NCBI GenBank assembly: GCA_018993155.1 | Contig: JAGKSX010000039.1 | Coordinates: forward strand, 1 to 41,375 | Direction: 5' to 3' | Length of the DNA: 41,375 bases | Source: Hydrogenophaga sp. | GTDB lineage: Bacteria > Pseudomonadota > Gammaproteobacteria > Burkholderiales > Burkholderiaceae_C | Part shown: positions 1 through 9,855 of the stretch, one piece after another | Layout of the letters: the number at the start of each line of letters is the position of its first letter | Numbering within the stretch: the stretch's first letter is position 1 | Program-made: the position numbers and the translations under genes | The notes under the pieces: model-generated | Databases searched by the model: none | Seen by the model: the letters and a program-made list of their open reading frames with translations, nothing else | Told to the model about the DNA's origin: nothing

Positions 1-366
1 TACAAGAACTACGACCCGCGCGCCAAGCTGATGCAGGAAACCTGCAACGAAGTGCTGCAGGAACTGGGCCTGGAAAACGACCCCCTGTTCAAGCTGGCCA
101 AGGAGCTCGAGAAGATCGCGCTGGAGGACGAGTACTTCGTCTCGCGCAAGCTCTACCCGAACGTGGACTTCTACTCCGGCATCGTGCAGCGCGCCATCGG
201 CATCCCGGTCAACCTGTTCACCGGCATCTTCGCGCTGGCCCGCACCGTCGGCTGGATCGCCCAGCTCAACGAGATGATCAGCGACCCCGAGTACAAGATC
301 GGCCGCCCGCGCCAGCTGTTCACCGGCTCGGTGCGCCGCGACGTCAAGCCGCTGGCCAACCGCTGA
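1..366 (+). CDS. gltA: Citrate synthase, C-terminal part (gene starts before the window)
   Basis: This is the last 121 codons of citrate synthase, the enzyme that condenses acetyl-CoA and oxaloacetate to citrate in the TCA cycle (cytoplasm). The reading frame is open from base 1 and ends at TGA 364-366. Visible family features are the NVDFYSGI segment, the long helix after it, the AQLNEMI stretch and the terminal [10 protein letters not shown] motif typical of the C-terminus of hexameric type II bacterial citrate synthases. The catalytic His and Asp and the N-terminal domain lie partly or wholly outside the window. A good terminator follows 20 bases after the stop, so the unit ends here and the next gene is separate. 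Confidence 0.95.
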   Translation, partial: YKNYDPRAKLMQETCNEVLQELGLENDPLFKLAKELEKIALEDEYFVSRKLYPNVDFYSGIVQRAIGIPVNLFTGIFALARTVGWIAQLNEMISDPEYKIGRPRQLFTGSVRRDVKPLANR

Positions 367-385
367 TCGGCGTCCGCCCCCTGAA

Positions 386-413
386 AGCCCGCCACCTCGG
401 CGGGCTTTTTTTT
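386..413 (+). terminator. Rho-independent terminator after gltA
   Basis: An 8-bp GC-rich stem (AGCCCGCC at 386-393 pairing with GGCGGGCT at 399-406) with a 5-base loop runs into a track of eight T residues (406-413). It lies directly downstream of the citrate synthase stop codon. Confidence 0.9.
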
Positions 414-452
414 GCCTCCGGCCCGCGCAGAGCAGCAAGTCAGCCATCGTCC

Positions 453-481
453 TTGACGATGTCATGGGCTCCCCATCTGAG
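453..481 (+). promoter_or_regulatory. Possible sigma-70 promoter for the LysR-type gene
   Basis: TTGACG (453-458, five of six matches to the -35 consensus), a 17-base spacer and TCTGAG (476-481, three of six to the -10). It is correctly placed between the gltA terminator and the regulator gene, but the -10 is weak. Confidence 0.3.
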
Positions 482-525
482 GGAAAATTCTTTTTCGGCC
501 TCTCCAAACGAGAAGCCAACGCCCC

Positions 526-1452
526 ATGCTCTCCGAACGCAATTTCGCCCGCCAGATGGACCTCACCTCGCTGCAGCTCTTCGTGGCCGTGTGCGAGCTG
601 GGCAGCATCGGCCGCGCAGCGGAGCGAGAGTTCATCGCCGCTTCGGCAATCAGCAAGCGCCTGTCGGACCTGGAGAACGCGCTGGGCACCACGCTGCTGC
701 ACCGCCATGCGCGGGGCGTGCGGCTCACGCCCGCGGGCGAAGGCCTGCTGCACCACGCGCGCACCGTGCTGTTCGGCCTGGAGAAGATGCAGATCGAACT
801 GGCCGAGTACGCCGATGGCGTGCGCGGGCATGTGCGCGTGCACGCCAGCATCTCGGCCATCGTGCAGTTCCTGCCCGAAGACCTGGGCGCCTTCGCGCGC
901 CAACACCCCCAGATCAAGATCGATCTGGAGGAGCACCTCAGCCCCGAGGTGTTGCGCGCGGTGAAGGAAGGCGCCACCGACCTCGGCCTGTGCAACGGCG
1001 CCATGGGCACCGTCGGCCTGCAAAGCCTGCCCTACCGGCGCGACAGCCTGGCGCTGGTGGTGCCGCGCGGGCACCCGCTGGCCAGCCGCGGACCCGTGCC
1101 CTTCGAAGCCACCCTGCCCTTCGACCATGTGGGCCTGCACGCCAACAGCTCCATCCACCTGGCCACGCACCAGGCCGCCATCCAGGCCGGCACCACCGTG
1201 CGCGTGCGCATCCGCGTGACCGGGCTGGACGCGATGTGCCGCATGATCGCCAACGGCCTGGGCGTGGGTGTGATGCCCGAGCGCGCCTTCCAGTTGCTGA
1301 GCACCGGCGATGCGCTGCAGGCCGTGCCCCTGACCGATCCCTGGGCCCAGCGCCAGCTGGTGCTGGTGGCCCGCGATTTCTCCAGCCTGCCCGCCAGCGC
1401 ACGCCTGCTGGTGGATCACCTCAGTGCCGTCGATGTCCGTCAGGCGGCCTAA
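526..1452 (+). CDS. LysR-family transcriptional regulator
   Basis: A 308-residue LysR-type regulator. The N-terminal winged helix-turn-helix (about residues 11-70) shows [30 protein letters not shown] and [10 protein letters not shown] two-lobed effector-binding domain follows (about 95-300), with GATDLGLC and GLGVGVMPE. The effector and targets cannot be read from the sequence. It is divergent from nothing: it reads in the same direction as leuC, whose start is 29 bases downstream, so control of the leucine genes is a reasonable inference only. I chose ATG 526 because GAGAAG lies 11 bases upstream. ATG 556 (MDLTSLQ) would also give a normal LysR length (298 residues) but has no clear ribosome site. 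Confidence 0.9.
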   Translation: MLSERNFARQMDLTSLQLFVAVCELGSIGRAAEREFIAASAISKRLSDLENALGTTLLHRHARGVRLTPAGEGLLHHARTVLFGLEKMQIELAEYADGVRGHVRVHASISAIVQFLPEDLGAFARQHPQIKIDLEEHLSPEVLRAVKEGATDLGLCNGAMGTVGLQSLPYRRDSLALVVPRGHPLASRGPVPFEATLPFDHVGLHANSSIHLATHQAAIQAGTTVRVRIRVTGLDAMCRMIANGLGVGVMPERAFQLLSTGDALQAVPLTDPWAQRQLVLVARDFSSLPASARLLVDHLSAVDVRQAA

Positions 1453-1455
1453 AAT
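1450..1455 (+). promoter_or_regulatory. -10 box (TAAAAT) ahead of leuC
   Basis: TAAAAT overlaps the TAA stop of the LysR gene and lies 27 bases before the leuC ATG, a normal distance for a short leader. No good -35 is visible 16-18 bases upstream, so an activator may be needed. Promoter activity is inferred. Confidence 0.4.
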
Positions 1456-1481
1456 CCTTCCTCCACGACAAGACCCACGCC

Positions 1482-2903
1482 ATGCCACGCACGCTCTACG
1501 ACAAGATCTGGGACGAACACGTTGTCCACACCGAAGAGGACGGCACGTCCGTGCTCTACATCGACCGGCACCTGGTGCACGAAGTCACCAGCCCCCAGGC
1601 CTATGAAGGCCTGCGCCAGGCTGGCCGCAAGGTCTGGCGCGTGAGCTCGGTGGTGGCCACCGCCGACCACAACACGCCCACCAACGGCTGGGAACTCGGC
1701 TACGACGGCATCACCGATCCGATCAGCAAGGAACAGATCACCACGCTGGACAGCAACATCGCCGAATTCGGTGCGGCCGCGTTCTTCCCCTTCATGTCCA
1801 AGCGCCAGGGCATCGTGCACGTGATCGGGCCGGAAAACGGCGCCACCCTGCCGGGCATGACCGTGGTCTGCGGCGACAGCCACACCTCCACCCACGGGGC
1901 GTTCGGCGCCCTGGCCCACGGCATCGGCACCAGCGAGGTCGAGCACGTGCTGGCCACGCAGACCCTGCTGGCCAAGAAGGCCAGGAACATGCTCGTGCGT
2001 GTGGACGGCCAGCTCGCCAAGGGCTGCACCGCCAAGGACATCGTGCTGGCCATCATCGGCAAGATCGGCACCGCCGGCGGCACGGGCTACACCATCGAGT
2101 TCGGCGGCGCGGCGATCCGCGCGCTCAGCATGGAAGGCCGCATGACGGTGTGCAACATGGCCATCGAAGGCGGCGCGCGCGCCGGCCTGGTGGCGGTGGA
2201 CGAGAAGACCATCGAGTACGTCAAGGGCCGCCCCCTCTCCCCCACCGGGGTCGAGTGGGACCAGGCCGTGGCCTACTGGAAGACCCTGCAGTCCGACGCC
2301 GATGCAAAGTTCGACGCCGTGGTCGAACTCGACGCATCGCAGATCGTGCCGCAGGTCACCTGGGGCACCTCGCCCGAGATGGTGCTCGGCATCGACGGCT
2401 CGGTGCCCGACCCCGACCGCGAAAAGGACGCGAACAAGCGCGGCGCCATCGAGCGCGCGCTGACCTACATGGACCTCTCGCCCGGCAAACCGCTCAACGA
2501 CATCTTCGTCGACAAGGTCTTCATCGGCTCCTGCACCAACAGCCGCATCGAAGACATGCGCGAAGCCGCCGCCGTGGTGAAAAAGCTCGGCCAGAAGGTG
2601 GCCAAGAATGTCAAGCTGGCGCTGGTCGTGCCGGGCTCCGGCCTGGTGAAGGCCCAGGCCGAGCGCGAAGGCCTGCACGAGATCTTCAAGGCGGCGGGCT
2701 TCGAGTGGCGCGAGCCCGGCTGCTCGATGTGCCTGGCCATGAACGCCGACCGGCTGGAGCCGGGCGAACGCTGCGCCTCCACCAGCAACCGCAACTTCGA
2801 AGGCCGCCAGGGCGCTGGCGGCCGCACCCACCTGGTTTCCCCCGCCATGGCCGCGGCGGCCGCGGTGCACGGCCACTTCGTGGACGTGCGCACCTTCGCC
2901 TGA
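1482..2903 (+). CDS. leuC: 3-isopropylmalate dehydratase, large subunit
   Basis: The large subunit (473 residues) of isopropylmalate isomerase converts 2-isopropylmalate to 3-isopropylmalate in leucine biosynthesis, acting with LeuD. It belongs to the aconitase family: [20 protein letters not shown] and the GCSMC motif are present. The three cysteines that hold the [4Fe-4S] cluster fall at residues 351, 414 and 417. The frame stays open far upstream of the gene (to about 453), but that part overlaps the LysR gene and does not resemble LeuC. ATG 1482 ([13 protein letters not shown]) matches the family N-terminus. It is followed by the entericidin gene, leuD and leuB in the same direction. Confidence 0.97.
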   Translation: MPRTLYDKIWDEHVVHTEEDGTSVLYIDRHLVHEVTSPQAYEGLRQAGRKVWRVSSVVATADHNTPTNGWELGYDGITDPISKEQITTLDSNIAEFGAAAFFPFMSKRQGIVHVIGPENGATLPGMTVVCGDSHTSTHGAFGALAHGIGTSEVEHVLATQTLLAKKARNMLVRVDGQLAKGCTAKDIVLAIIGKIGTAGGTGYTIEFGGAAIRALSMEGRMTVCNMAIEGGARAGLVAVDEKTIEYVKGRPLSPTGVEWDQAVAYWKTLQSDADAKFDAVVELDASQIVPQVTWGTSPEMVLGIDGSVPDPDREKDANKRGAIERALTYMDLSPGKPLNDIFVDKVFIGSCTNSRIEDMREAAAVVKKLGQKVAKNVKLALVVPGSGLVKAQAEREGLHEIFKAAGFEWREPGCSMCLAMNADRLEPGERCASTSNRNFEGRQGAGGRTHLVSPAMAAAAAVHGHFVDVRTFA

Positions 2904-2941
2904 CCATCCTTTCCCCCCGCAACCACCCTCAGGAGATTCAC

Positions 2942-3103
2942 ATGAAACGCATTGCATGGATCGCAGCCGCCTTCGCCCTCTCGCTGACACTGGCCGCGTG
3001 CAACACCTGGACCGGTGTGAAGCAGGACGCCAAGCAGGCTGGACAGGCCGCGGGCAAGGGCATTGAAAAAGCCGGCGAGAAGGTCCAGGACATCGCCAAA
3101 TAA
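2942..3103 (+). CDS. Entericidin A/B-type small lipoprotein
   Basis: A 53-residue precursor with a lipoprotein signal peptide: MKR start, hydrophobic core, and lipobox LAAC with the acylated Cys at residue 20. The short mature part is helical, rich in Ala, Lys, Gly and Gln (VKQDAKQAGQAAGKGIEKAGEKVQ). This is the entericidin EcnA/EcnB pattern, small envelope lipoproteins described in enterobacteria as an antidote/toxin pair. Their function outside that group is not settled. A strong ribosome site AGGAG (2931-2935) precedes ATG 2942. The gene sits between leuC (38 bases) and leuD (15 bases), so it is probably cotranscribed with the leucine genes. It is too short for many gene callers. Confidence 0.85.
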   Translation: MKRIAWIAAAFALSLTLAACNTWTGVKQDAKQAGQAAGKGIEKAGEKVQDIAK

Positions 3104-3118
3104 GAGACACCCATCACC

Positions 3119-3769
3119 ATGCAGAAATTCACCCTCCACAAGGGCCTCGTGGCCCCGATGGACCGCGAGAACGTCGACACCGACGCCATCATTCCCAAGC
3201 AGTTCCTGAAGTCGATCCGCAAGACCGGCTTCGGGCAGAACCTGTTCGACGAGTGGCGCTACCTCGACAAGGGCGAGCCCGGCCAGGACCCGGCCAGCCG
3301 CAAGCCCAACCCCGACTTCGTGCTCAACCAGCCGCGCTACGCCGGTGCGTCCGTGCTGCTGGCGCGCAAAAACTTCGGCTGCGGCTCGAGCCGCGAGCAC
3401 GCGCCCTGGGCCATCGACCAGTACGGCTTTCGCGCCATCATCGCGCCCAGCTATGCCGACATCTTCTTCAACAACTGCTTCAAGAACGGCCTGCTGCCGA
3501 TTCAGTTGCCTGAGGCACAGGTGGCCCAGCTGTTCGACGAAGTGGCGGCCTTTCCCGGCTACCAGCTCACCATCGACCTCGAGCGCCAAGTGATCGTCAA
3601 GCCGCAGGGCGAGGAAATCCCTTTCGAGGTGCAGGCGTTTCGCAAGTACTGCCTGCTCAACGGGCTGGACGACATCGGCCTCACGCTGCGCTACAAGGAC
3701 AAGATCGCGGCCTTCGAAGCGGAACGCCTGGCGACCAAGCCCTGGCTCGCCCATACGATGGCGGCCTGA
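3119..3769 (+). CDS. leuD: 3-isopropylmalate dehydratase, small subunit
   Basis: The small (swivel-domain) subunit, 216 residues, a normal length. It partners LeuC in the isomerase of leucine biosynthesis. The N-terminus carries [17 protein letters not shown], and the substrate-binding loop region shows [14 protein letters not shown] followed by the [24 protein letters not shown]-type stretch, both diagnostic of LeuD. It starts at ATG 3119, 15 bases after the entericidin stop, and leuB starts 30 bases after its stop, which fits one leu transcript. Confidence 0.97.
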   Translation: MQKFTLHKGLVAPMDRENVDTDAIIPKQFLKSIRKTGFGQNLFDEWRYLDKGEPGQDPASRKPNPDFVLNQPRYAGASVLLARKNFGCGSSREHAPWAIDQYGFRAIIAPSYADIFFNNCFKNGLLPIQLPEAQVAQLFDEVAAFPGYQLTIDLERQVIVKPQGEEIPFEVQAFRKYCLLNGLDDIGLTLRYKDKIAAFEAERLATKPWLAHTMAA

Positions 3770-3799
3770 GCATTTCTCTCGACTCCAACCTCACATCAC

Positions 3800-4888
3800 A
3801 TGAAAATCGCAGTTCTTCCGGGTGACGGCATCGGCACCGAAATCGTGGCCGAAGCGGTCAGGGTCCTTCAGGCACTCGAGCTGCCGATCGAAATGGAGTC
3901 CGCCCTGGTGGGCGGTGCGGCCTATGAAGCGCATGGCCACCCGCTGCCCGAATCCACCCTGAAACTGGCAATGGAGGCCGACGCGGTGCTCTTCGGTGCC
4001 GTGGGCGACTGGAAGTACGACAAACTGGACCGCCCGCTGCGCCCGGAACAAGCCATCCTGGGCCTGCGCAAGCACCTGGGCCTGTTCGCCAACTTCCGCC
4101 CGGCCATCTGCTATCCCGAGCTGGTGGGCGCCTCCAGCCTCAAGCCTGAGCTCATCTCGGGCCTGGACATCCTCATCATCCGCGAGCTCACCGGCGACAT
4201 CTACTTCGGCCAGCCCCGTGGCCGGCGCACTGCCATCGACGGGCACTTCCCCGGCGCGGAAGAAGCTTTCGACACCATGCGCTACAGCAAGCCCGAGATC
4301 GAGCGCATCGCCCACGTGGCCTTTCAGGCCGCGCGCAAGCGCAGCAAGAAGGTGACCAGCGTCGACAAGGCCAACGTGCTCGAAACCTTCCAGTTCTGGA
4401 AGGACGTGGTGACCGAGGTGCACGCCCAGTACCCCGACGTGGAGCTGGAGCACATGTACGTGGACAACGCCGCCATGCAATTGGTGCGCGCGCCCAAGAA
4501 GTTCGACGTGGTCGTCACCGGCAACATGTTCGGTGACATCCTGTCCGACGAAGCGTCCATGCTCACCGGCTCCATCGGCATGCTGCCCTCGGCCTCGCTC
4601 AACACGAAGAACCAGGGCCTGTACGAACCCAGCCATGGCAGCGCGCCGGACATCGCCGGCAAGAACCTGGCCAATCCTCTGGCTACAATACTGTCCGCTG
4701 CCATGATGCTCAGATTCACGTTCAACCAGACCGAAGCCGCCGACCGCATTGAAACTGCGGTCAGCAGCGTGCTCGCGTCCGGCCTGCGCACCACGGACAT
4801 CTGGTCGGAGGGCACGACCAAGGTGAGCACCCGCGGCATGGGCGATGCCGTTGTGGCCGCCATCACCAAAACCATTACCAAGGGCTGA
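3800..4888 (+). CDS. leuB: 3-isopropylmalate dehydrogenase
   Basis: A 362-residue NAD-dependent decarboxylating dehydrogenase that oxidises 3-isopropylmalate to 2-oxoisocaproate, the third step of the leucine branch. Family features in order: [13 protein letters not shown] at the N-terminus, [10 protein letters not shown], the substrate-binding [10 protein letters not shown] loop, the catalytic Lys in [10 protein letters not shown], the VDNAAMQLV helix, [20 protein letters not shown], and the NAD-binding [19 protein letters not shown] near the C-terminus. It is the last gene of the leu cluster. A hairpin lies between it and asd. Confidence 0.98.
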   Translation: MKIAVLPGDGIGTEIVAEAVRVLQALELPIEMESALVGGAAYEAHGHPLPESTLKLAMEADAVLFGAVGDWKYDKLDRPLRPEQAILGLRKHLGLFANFRPAICYPELVGASSLKPELISGLDILIIRELTGDIYFGQPRGRRTAIDGHFPGAEEAFDTMRYSKPEIERIAHVAFQAARKRSKKVTSVDKANVLETFQFWKDVVTEVHAQYPDVELEHMYVDNAAMQLVRAPKKFDVVVTGNMFGDILSDEASMLTGSIGMLPSASLNTKNQGLYEPSHGSAPDIAGKNLANPLATILSAAMMLRFTFNQTEAADRIETAVSSVLASGLRTTDIWSEGTTKVSTRGMGDAVVAAITKTITKG

Positions 4889-4913
4889 TACAGCTCCGGT
4901 TCGTCACGCCCCT

Positions 4914-4948
4914 CCCCGGCCAGACGAGCCGGGGCAAAACGGTTTTTT
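4914..4948 (+). terminator. Weak terminator or attenuator between leuB and asd
   Basis: A 7-bp stem CCCCGGC (4914-4920) / GCCGGGG (4928-4934) with a 7-base loop. A T6 run follows at 4943-4948, separated from the stem by eight bases. The gap makes it a poor intrinsic terminator, so read-through into asd is likely. Confidence 0.4.
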
Positions 4949-4965
4949 AACTGAAGGGCGTTGAC

Positions 4966-6093
4966 ATGAAACTCGTAGGACTCGTTGGCTGGCGCGGCAT
5001 GGTCGGTTCCGTGCTGATGGACCGCATGGTCGCGGAGAGCGACTTTGACCTGATCGAACCGCTGTTTTTCTCCACCTCCAACGCGGGCGGCAAGGCCCCT
5101 GCGATGGCGAAAAACGAAACCCAGCTGCAGGACGCGCACGACATCGCGGCCCTCAAGCGCTGCGACATCGTCATCACCGCCCAGGGCGGCGACTACACCA
5201 GCGAGGTCTACCCCAAGCTGCGCGCCGCCGGCTGGAACGGCCACTGGATCGACGCCGCGTCCACGCTGCGCATGGACAAGAACGCCGTCATCGTCCTGGA
5301 CCCGGTCAACCTGCCCGTCATCCAGAACGCCCTGGCCCAGGGCGGCAAGGACTGGATCGGCGGCAACTGCACCGTGAGCTGCATGCTCATGGGTGTGGGC
5401 GCGCTCTACAAGGCCGGCCTGGTCGAGTGGATGAGCACGCAAACCTACCAGGCGGCTTCCGGCGGTGGTGCCCAGCACATGCGCGAGCTGCTCACGCAGT
5501 ACGGCACGCTCAACGCCGAGGTCAAGGCCCTGTTGGACGACCCCAAGAGCGCCATCCTGGAGATCGATCGCAAGGTGATCGCCAAGCAGCGTTCGCTCTC
5601 GGGCGCCGAGACCGCCAACTTCGGTGTGCCACTGGGCGGCTCGCTCATCCCCTGGATCGACAAGGACCTGGGCAATGGCATGTCCAAGGAAGAGTGGAAG
5701 GGCATGGCCGAAACCAACAAGATCCTCGGCATGGGTGAAGGCTTCAATGTCCCGGCCATTCCGGTGGACGGCTTCTGCGTGCGCGTGGGCGCCATGCGCT
5801 GCCACAGCCAGGCCCTCACCTTCAAGCTCAAGAAGGATGTGCCCGTGGCCGATATCGAAGCCATGATCGCGGCCGACAACGCCTGGGTGAAAGTGGTGCC
5901 GAACACGCGCGAAGCGACGATCCAGGACCTGACTCCGGTGGCCGTGACAGGCACCATGACGATCCCGGTGGGCCGCATTCGCAAGCTGGCCATGGGCCCG
6001 GAGTACGTGGGCGCCTTCACCATCGGCGATCAACTGCTCTGGGGCGCGGCAGAACCTCTGCGCCGCATGCTGCGCATCCTGCTCGAGGCCTGA
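4966..6093 (+). CDS. asd: Aspartate-semialdehyde dehydrogenase
   Basis: A 375-residue enzyme that reduces aspartyl phosphate to aspartate semialdehyde with NADPH, the branch point to lysine/diaminopimelate, threonine and methionine. The Rossmann start is [18 protein letters not shown]. The catalytic Cys is residue 135 in GGNCTVS, and the base/substrate region appears as [10 protein letters not shown]. Length and the [10 protein letters not shown] start match the gamma/betaproteobacterial type. A GAAGGG ribosome site lies 8 bases before ATG 4966. It is in the usual Burkholderiales place between leuB and fimV. Confidence 0.97.
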   Translation: MKLVGLVGWRGMVGSVLMDRMVAESDFDLIEPLFFSTSNAGGKAPAMAKNETQLQDAHDIAALKRCDIVITAQGGDYTSEVYPKLRAAGWNGHWIDAASTLRMDKNAVIVLDPVNLPVIQNALAQGGKDWIGGNCTVSCMLMGVGALYKAGLVEWMSTQTYQAASGGGAQHMRELLTQYGTLNAEVKALLDDPKSAILEIDRKVIAKQRSLSGAETANFGVPLGGSLIPWIDKDLGNGMSKEEWKGMAETNKILGMGEGFNVPAIPVDGFCVRVGAMRCHSQALTFKLKKDVPVADIEAMIAADNAWVKVVPNTREATIQDLTPVAVTGTMTIPVGRIRKLAMGPEYVGAFTIGDQLLWGAAEPLRRMLRILLEA

Positions 6094-6271
6094 CCCTCCG
6101 GGGCTGGCATCGATGGATGAAGGGTGTGGTTGTTCACGTTGCGCCACTGCAACGCAACAACCCGCCCCGCGACGACAGAGGGTCGGCGAAGAAACTCAAG
6201 CGGATTCTCAGCTTGTCACTGTAATCCGTTGATGTTAAGGTCAATTCTCGGTTTTTTACGTCGAGGTCAAA

Positions 6272-9016
6272 GTGCCATCCATCTCCCGCCACACCCCATC
6301 CCAACAGACCCGCCCAGTGCCCCCCGGCACGGGTTTACGAGGTCTCGCGCGGTTGCATGCGGTCGCTGCGGCGGCGGTGCTGTGTGCGGGCCTCGTGCAC
6401 CACAGCGATGCCGAGGCCTTGGCGCTCGGTCGCGTGGTGGTGCAGTCGGCCCTGGGCGAACCGCTGCGGGCCGAGATCGACGTGCCGGACATCAATGCGG
6501 AAGAAGCCGCCAGCCTGCGGGTGGGCCTGGCTTCCGGCGATACCTTCCGGGCGGCGGGCGTGGACGTCAACGCCGCGCTGGCGACCCTGCAGATCAGCCT
6601 GCAACGGCGCGCCGATGGCCGTGCCTACCTGCGCCTGACCAGTTCGCGCCCCGTCACCGAACCCTTTGTGGACCTCATCGTCGAGGCCAACTGGTCGTCC
6701 GGTCGCATGGTTCGCGACTACACCCTGCTCTTCGACCCACCGAACCTGCGCGCGGCCGCGCCTCAGCCGGTGCCCGTGGCGCCGGGCGTGTCTGCCGCCC
6801 CGGCCGCCTCAGCGCCACGCGCTGCGGCACCCACGCCCAGCGTCGTCCAGCCTCCGGTGCAGCCACCCCGAGCCGCGGCCCCGGCGCCGGCCGCTGCGGC
6901 ACCCGCACCGGTGGCGCGCCCCACGCCTGCGCCGGCCGCCCCCAGCAGCGCGGGTGGAGGCCAGGTCCGCGTCAAGGCCGGTGACACCGCCGGCGGCATC
7001 GCGGCCGCCAACAAGCCAGCGGACGTGTCCTTGGACCAGATGCTCGTGGCCATGCTGCGGCAGAACCCCAACGCCTTCATCTCGGGCAACGTCAACCGCA
7101 TGAAGGCCGGCGTTGTGCTTGACCTGCCCAGCGCAGCGGAAGCCGGCGCCATCGCGCCGAGTGAGGCACGCCAGACCATCACGGCCCAGAGCCGCGATTT
7201 CAATGAATTCCGCCGCCGCCTCGCCGGCAGCGCGCCCGAAGCGGGTGTCGCCGCCGCCGATCGGCAGGCCGCCGGCCAAGTGCAGACCGAAGTCAAGGAA
7301 GCCAAGCCCGCCGCACCGGCCGCCGACAAGCTGACGCTGTCCAAGGAGGCCGCACCAGGCCAGGCCGCCAGCGAAGACAAGATCGCCAAGGAACGCCAGG
7401 CCAAGGAAGCGTCCTCGCGCGTGGCCGAGCTCTCGCGCAACATCGAGGAATTGTCCAAGTTGGGCGGCGGCAGCGCCCCTGCGCCGGCACCGGCGGCTCC
7501 CGCTGCCGCGCCTGCCCCGGCAGCGCCTGCTGCGGCGGCCCCTGCGCCCGCACCGGCACCGGCACCGGCCCCCACGGTGACCGTGCCCACCGCACCCGCT
7601 CCGACCGAGGCAGCTCCCGCGCCCGCAGCGCCAGCGGCGCAAGCCCCGGCGCCGGCCGCACCGCCGGCCGAGGCCCCGGCGGCCGCAGCGCCTTCCACCA
7701 CCCCTGCTCCGGTGAAGCCCCCGCTGCCGGTGCCCACGCCGCTGCCAGACGAACCTTCGTTCTTCGACCAGTTGCGCGACAACCCGCTGGCCCTGCCTCT
7801 GGCGGGCGGCCTGCTGGCCTTGCTGGCCGGCCTGGGCCTCTACCGCATCCGCCAGCGCAGGCACGGCTCGAGCGTCGACAGCTCCTTCCTCGAAAGCCGC
7901 CTGCAACCCGATTCGTTCTTCGGATCCAGCGGTGGCCAGCGCATCGACACCGCGGAGTCCGTGGCCTCCGGCTCGTCCATGGTGTACTCGCCCAGCCAGC
8001 TGGATGCGGCAGGTGATGTGGATCCGGTCGCCGAAGCCGACGTGTATCTCGCCTACGGTCGCGACCTGCAGGCCGAGGAAATCCTCAAGGAAGCGATGCG
8101 CAGCACGCCCACGCGCGTGGCCATCCACAACAAGCTGCTGGAAATCTACGCCAAGCGCCGCGATGCGCGCGCGTTCGAGGTGGTGGCCACAGAGGCCTAC
8201 AACCTCACGCAAGGCCAAGGCCCGGAATGGGAGCACGCCTGCGAACTCGGCAAGGAACTGGACCCCTCCAACCCCCTGTACCAACCCGGTGGCAGCCCGG
8301 CCGTGAAGGTCGCGGCCACGGCGGGCATCGCGGGTGCCGGCCTGAACACCATGCCCTTTGGCGCCAGCACGCTGAACGAGCCCGGCAAGCAAGCCCCACC
8401 GTCCGGCCTGGGCGATCTCGACCTGGATCTGGACTTTTCGCTCGATGAACCCTCGGACGCCGCACCGCTGGCCGCTCCGGAAGCGGGCATGTCCAGCATG
8501 GACGACCTCAAGATGACCGAGGCACTGACCAGCGCGACCCCAGCGGATGCGAAGGATGGCCCGCCCTCGTCCATGTCGATGGATTTCGACCTGGACTTCC
8601 CGTCCGGCCCCGCCCCGCTGCAGGAGCATGCGCCCGAGCCAGTGCAAGCCATGGACCGCACCCCGGCACCCAGCATCGACTCGCTGTCGTTCGACGACGG
8701 CCCGATCCTCGATCTGGACACCTCGCATGCGGCTGACGCCCGTCCGCAGACCCCGCCCCCGGCGGCGGCCGACATGCTGTCGTTCGACCTGAATCACCTC
8801 AACCTCGACCTGAGTGCGCCGCCCGTGGAAGACGACGCCACCTCGGCCGGTCGCCTGACGGAAGAAAATCCGCTGGAGACCAAGCTGTCGCTGGCGGAGG
8901 AATTCCGCGCCATTGGCGACTTCGAAGGTGCGCGTTCGCTGGCTGAGGAAGTGCTGGCCGAAGCCTCGGGTTCGCTCAAGGCCAAGGCAGGGACTTTCCT
9001 GGCCGATCTGGCCTGA
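6272..9016 (+). CDS. fimV: FimV-like inner-membrane protein with LysM-like domain
   Basis: A 914-residue FimV/HubP-type protein. In order: a basic N-terminus and signal segment (about 24-48), the FimV N-terminal domain (about 50-150, LGRVVVQSALGEPLRAEIDV), an Ala/Pro-rich linker, a LysM-like peptidoglycan-binding domain (about 228-290), a coiled segment and a long Ala/Pro repeat tract, one membrane span (about 504-526), a TPR-like region, an acidic region with repeats such as DLDLDLDFSLDE, and the conserved FimV C-terminal domain (about 868-914). In Pseudomonas FimV acts in type IV pilus assembly and polar signalling. No pilus genes are in this window. GTG 6272 is preceded by GAGG (6263-6266). 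The gene leads the fimV-truA-trpF run. Confidence 0.9.
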   Translation: MPSISRHTPSQQTRPVPPGTGLRGLARLHAVAAAAVLCAGLVHHSDAEALALGRVVVQSALGEPLRAEIDVPDINAEEAASLRVGLASGDTFRAAGVDVNAALATLQISLQRRADGRAYLRLTSSRPVTEPFVDLIVEANWSSGRMVRDYTLLFDPPNLRAAAPQPVPVAPGVSAAPAASAPRAAAPTPSVVQPPVQPPRAAAPAPAAAAPAPVARPTPAPAAPSSAGGGQVRVKAGDTAGGIAAANKPADVSLDQMLVAMLRQNPNAFISGNVNRMKAGVVLDLPSAAEAGAIAPSEARQTITAQSRDFNEFRRRLAGSAPEAGVAAADRQAAGQVQTEVKEAKPAAPAADKLTLSKEAAPGQAASEDKIAKERQAKEASSRVAELSRNIEELSKLGGGSAPAPAPAAPAAAPAPAAPAAAAPAPAPAPAPAPTVTVPTAPAPTEAAPAPAAPAAQAPAPAAPPAEAPAAAAPSTTPAPVKPPLPVPTPLPDEPSFFDQLRDNPLALPLAGGLLALLAGLGLYRIRQRRHGSSVDSSFLESRLQPDSFFGSSGGQRIDTAESVASGSSMVYSPSQLDAAGDVDPVAEADVYLAYGRDLQAEEILKEAMRSTPTRVAIHNKLLEIYAKRRDARAFEVVATEAYNLTQGQGPEWEHACELGKELDPSNPLYQPGGSPAVKVAATAGIAGAGLNTMPFGASTLNEPGKQAPPSGLGDLDLDLDFSLDEPSDAAPLAAPEAGMSSMDDLKMTEALTSATPADAKDGPPSSMSMDFDLDFPSGPAPLQEHAPEPVQAMDRTPAPSIDSLSFDDGPILDLDTSHAADARPQTPPPAAADMLSFDLNHLNLDLSAPPVEDDATSAGRLTEENPLETKLSLAEEFRAIGDFEGARSLAEEVLAEASGSLKAKAGTFLADLA

Positions 9017-9036
9017 CGCGCCCCCGGTTTTCGCTT

Positions 9037-9855
9037 TTGCCCCCAACGCCCCAGGAACCCAGCCGCACCCGCGTCGCACTGGGCGTGAGCTACAACGGCC
9101 GCGCCTACGACGGCTGGCAAAGCCAGCCGGGCGGACGCACCGTGCAAGACCATCTCGAACAGGCGCTGACACGCTTCAGCGCCCAGGACGACACGGTGAA
9201 AACGCTCTGCGCGGGCCGCACCGATGCGGGGGTGCATGGCCTGATGCAGGTGGTGCATTTCGATACGCCGCTCGACCGCCCCGAGAACGCCTGGGTCCGT
9301 GGCACCAACAGCTTTCTGCCCGACAACATCGCCGTGCAGTGGGCGCGACACGTGCCCCAGAGCTTCCACGCCCGGGCCAGCGCCCGCTCGCGCCGCTATG
9401 CCTATGTGCTGCTCGAATCGCCGGTGCGCCCGAGCGTGGACGCCGGCCAGGTCGGCTGGGTGTTTCGCCCGCTTGCGCTGGATCCCATGGTGCGCGCGGC
9501 GCAAGCGCTGCTGGGCGAGCACGATTTCACCTCGTTCCGTGCGGCGCAGTGCCAGGCCCACTCGCCGGTCAAACATCTCATGCGGGTGGACATTGCGCGC
9601 CGGGGAGCCTATTGGCGCTTCGAGTTCGAGGCCTCGGCTTTCCTGCACCACATGATCCGCAACATCATGGGCTGCCTGATCGCCATCGGCAGCGGCAATC
9701 GCCCTCCCTCCTGGATGGCAGAGGTATTGCAGGCCCGCAGCCGCGACGCCGCCGCCCCGACCTTTTCCCCTGACGGCCTGTACTTTCTCGGACCGGTCTA
9801 CGATGCCGGACTGGGTCTGCCCGAGCGCACACCTGCTTTCGACTGGCTGCCATGA
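9037..9855 (+). CDS. truA: tRNA pseudouridine(38-40) synthase
   Basis: A 272-residue TruA, which converts U38-U40 of the tRNA anticodon stem to pseudouridine. The catalytic Asp is residue 63 in AGRTDAGVHG. SYNGRAYDGWQ at the N-terminus and the AFLHHMIRNIMG helix in the C-terminal half are family signatures. The start is probably TTG 9037: there is no ATG or GTG before the conserved first strand, and no clear ribosome site, so translation may depend on the fimV stop 20 bases upstream. Its TGA overlaps the ATG of trpF by four bases (ATGA), a typical coupled pair. Confidence 0.93.
   Translation: MPPTPQEPSRTRVALGVSYNGRAYDGWQSQPGGRTVQDHLEQALTRFSAQDDTVKTLCAGRTDAGVHGLMQVVHFDTPLDRPENAWVRGTNSFLPDNIAVQWARHVPQSFHARASARSRRYAYVLLESPVRPSVDAGQVGWVFRPLALDPMVRAAQALLGEHDFTSFRAAQCQAHSPVKHLMRVDIARRGAYWRFEFEASAFLHHMIRNIMGCLIAIGSGNRPPSWMAEVLQARSRDAAAPTFSPDGLYFLGPVYDAGLGLPERTPAFDWLP

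Noticed and set aside
453-1481. Upstream extension of the leuC frame
   Set aside because: It overlaps the LysR gene and is rich in Arg/Pro/Ala without homology; LeuC clearly starts at 1482.
6213-6241. TTGTCA-17-TAAGGT as fimV promoter
   Set aside because: The -35 is good but the -10 matches only three of six bases; too weak to list.
4324-9172. Long minus-strand open frames opposite leuB, asd and fimV
   Set aside because: Composition artefacts opposite well-identified genes.
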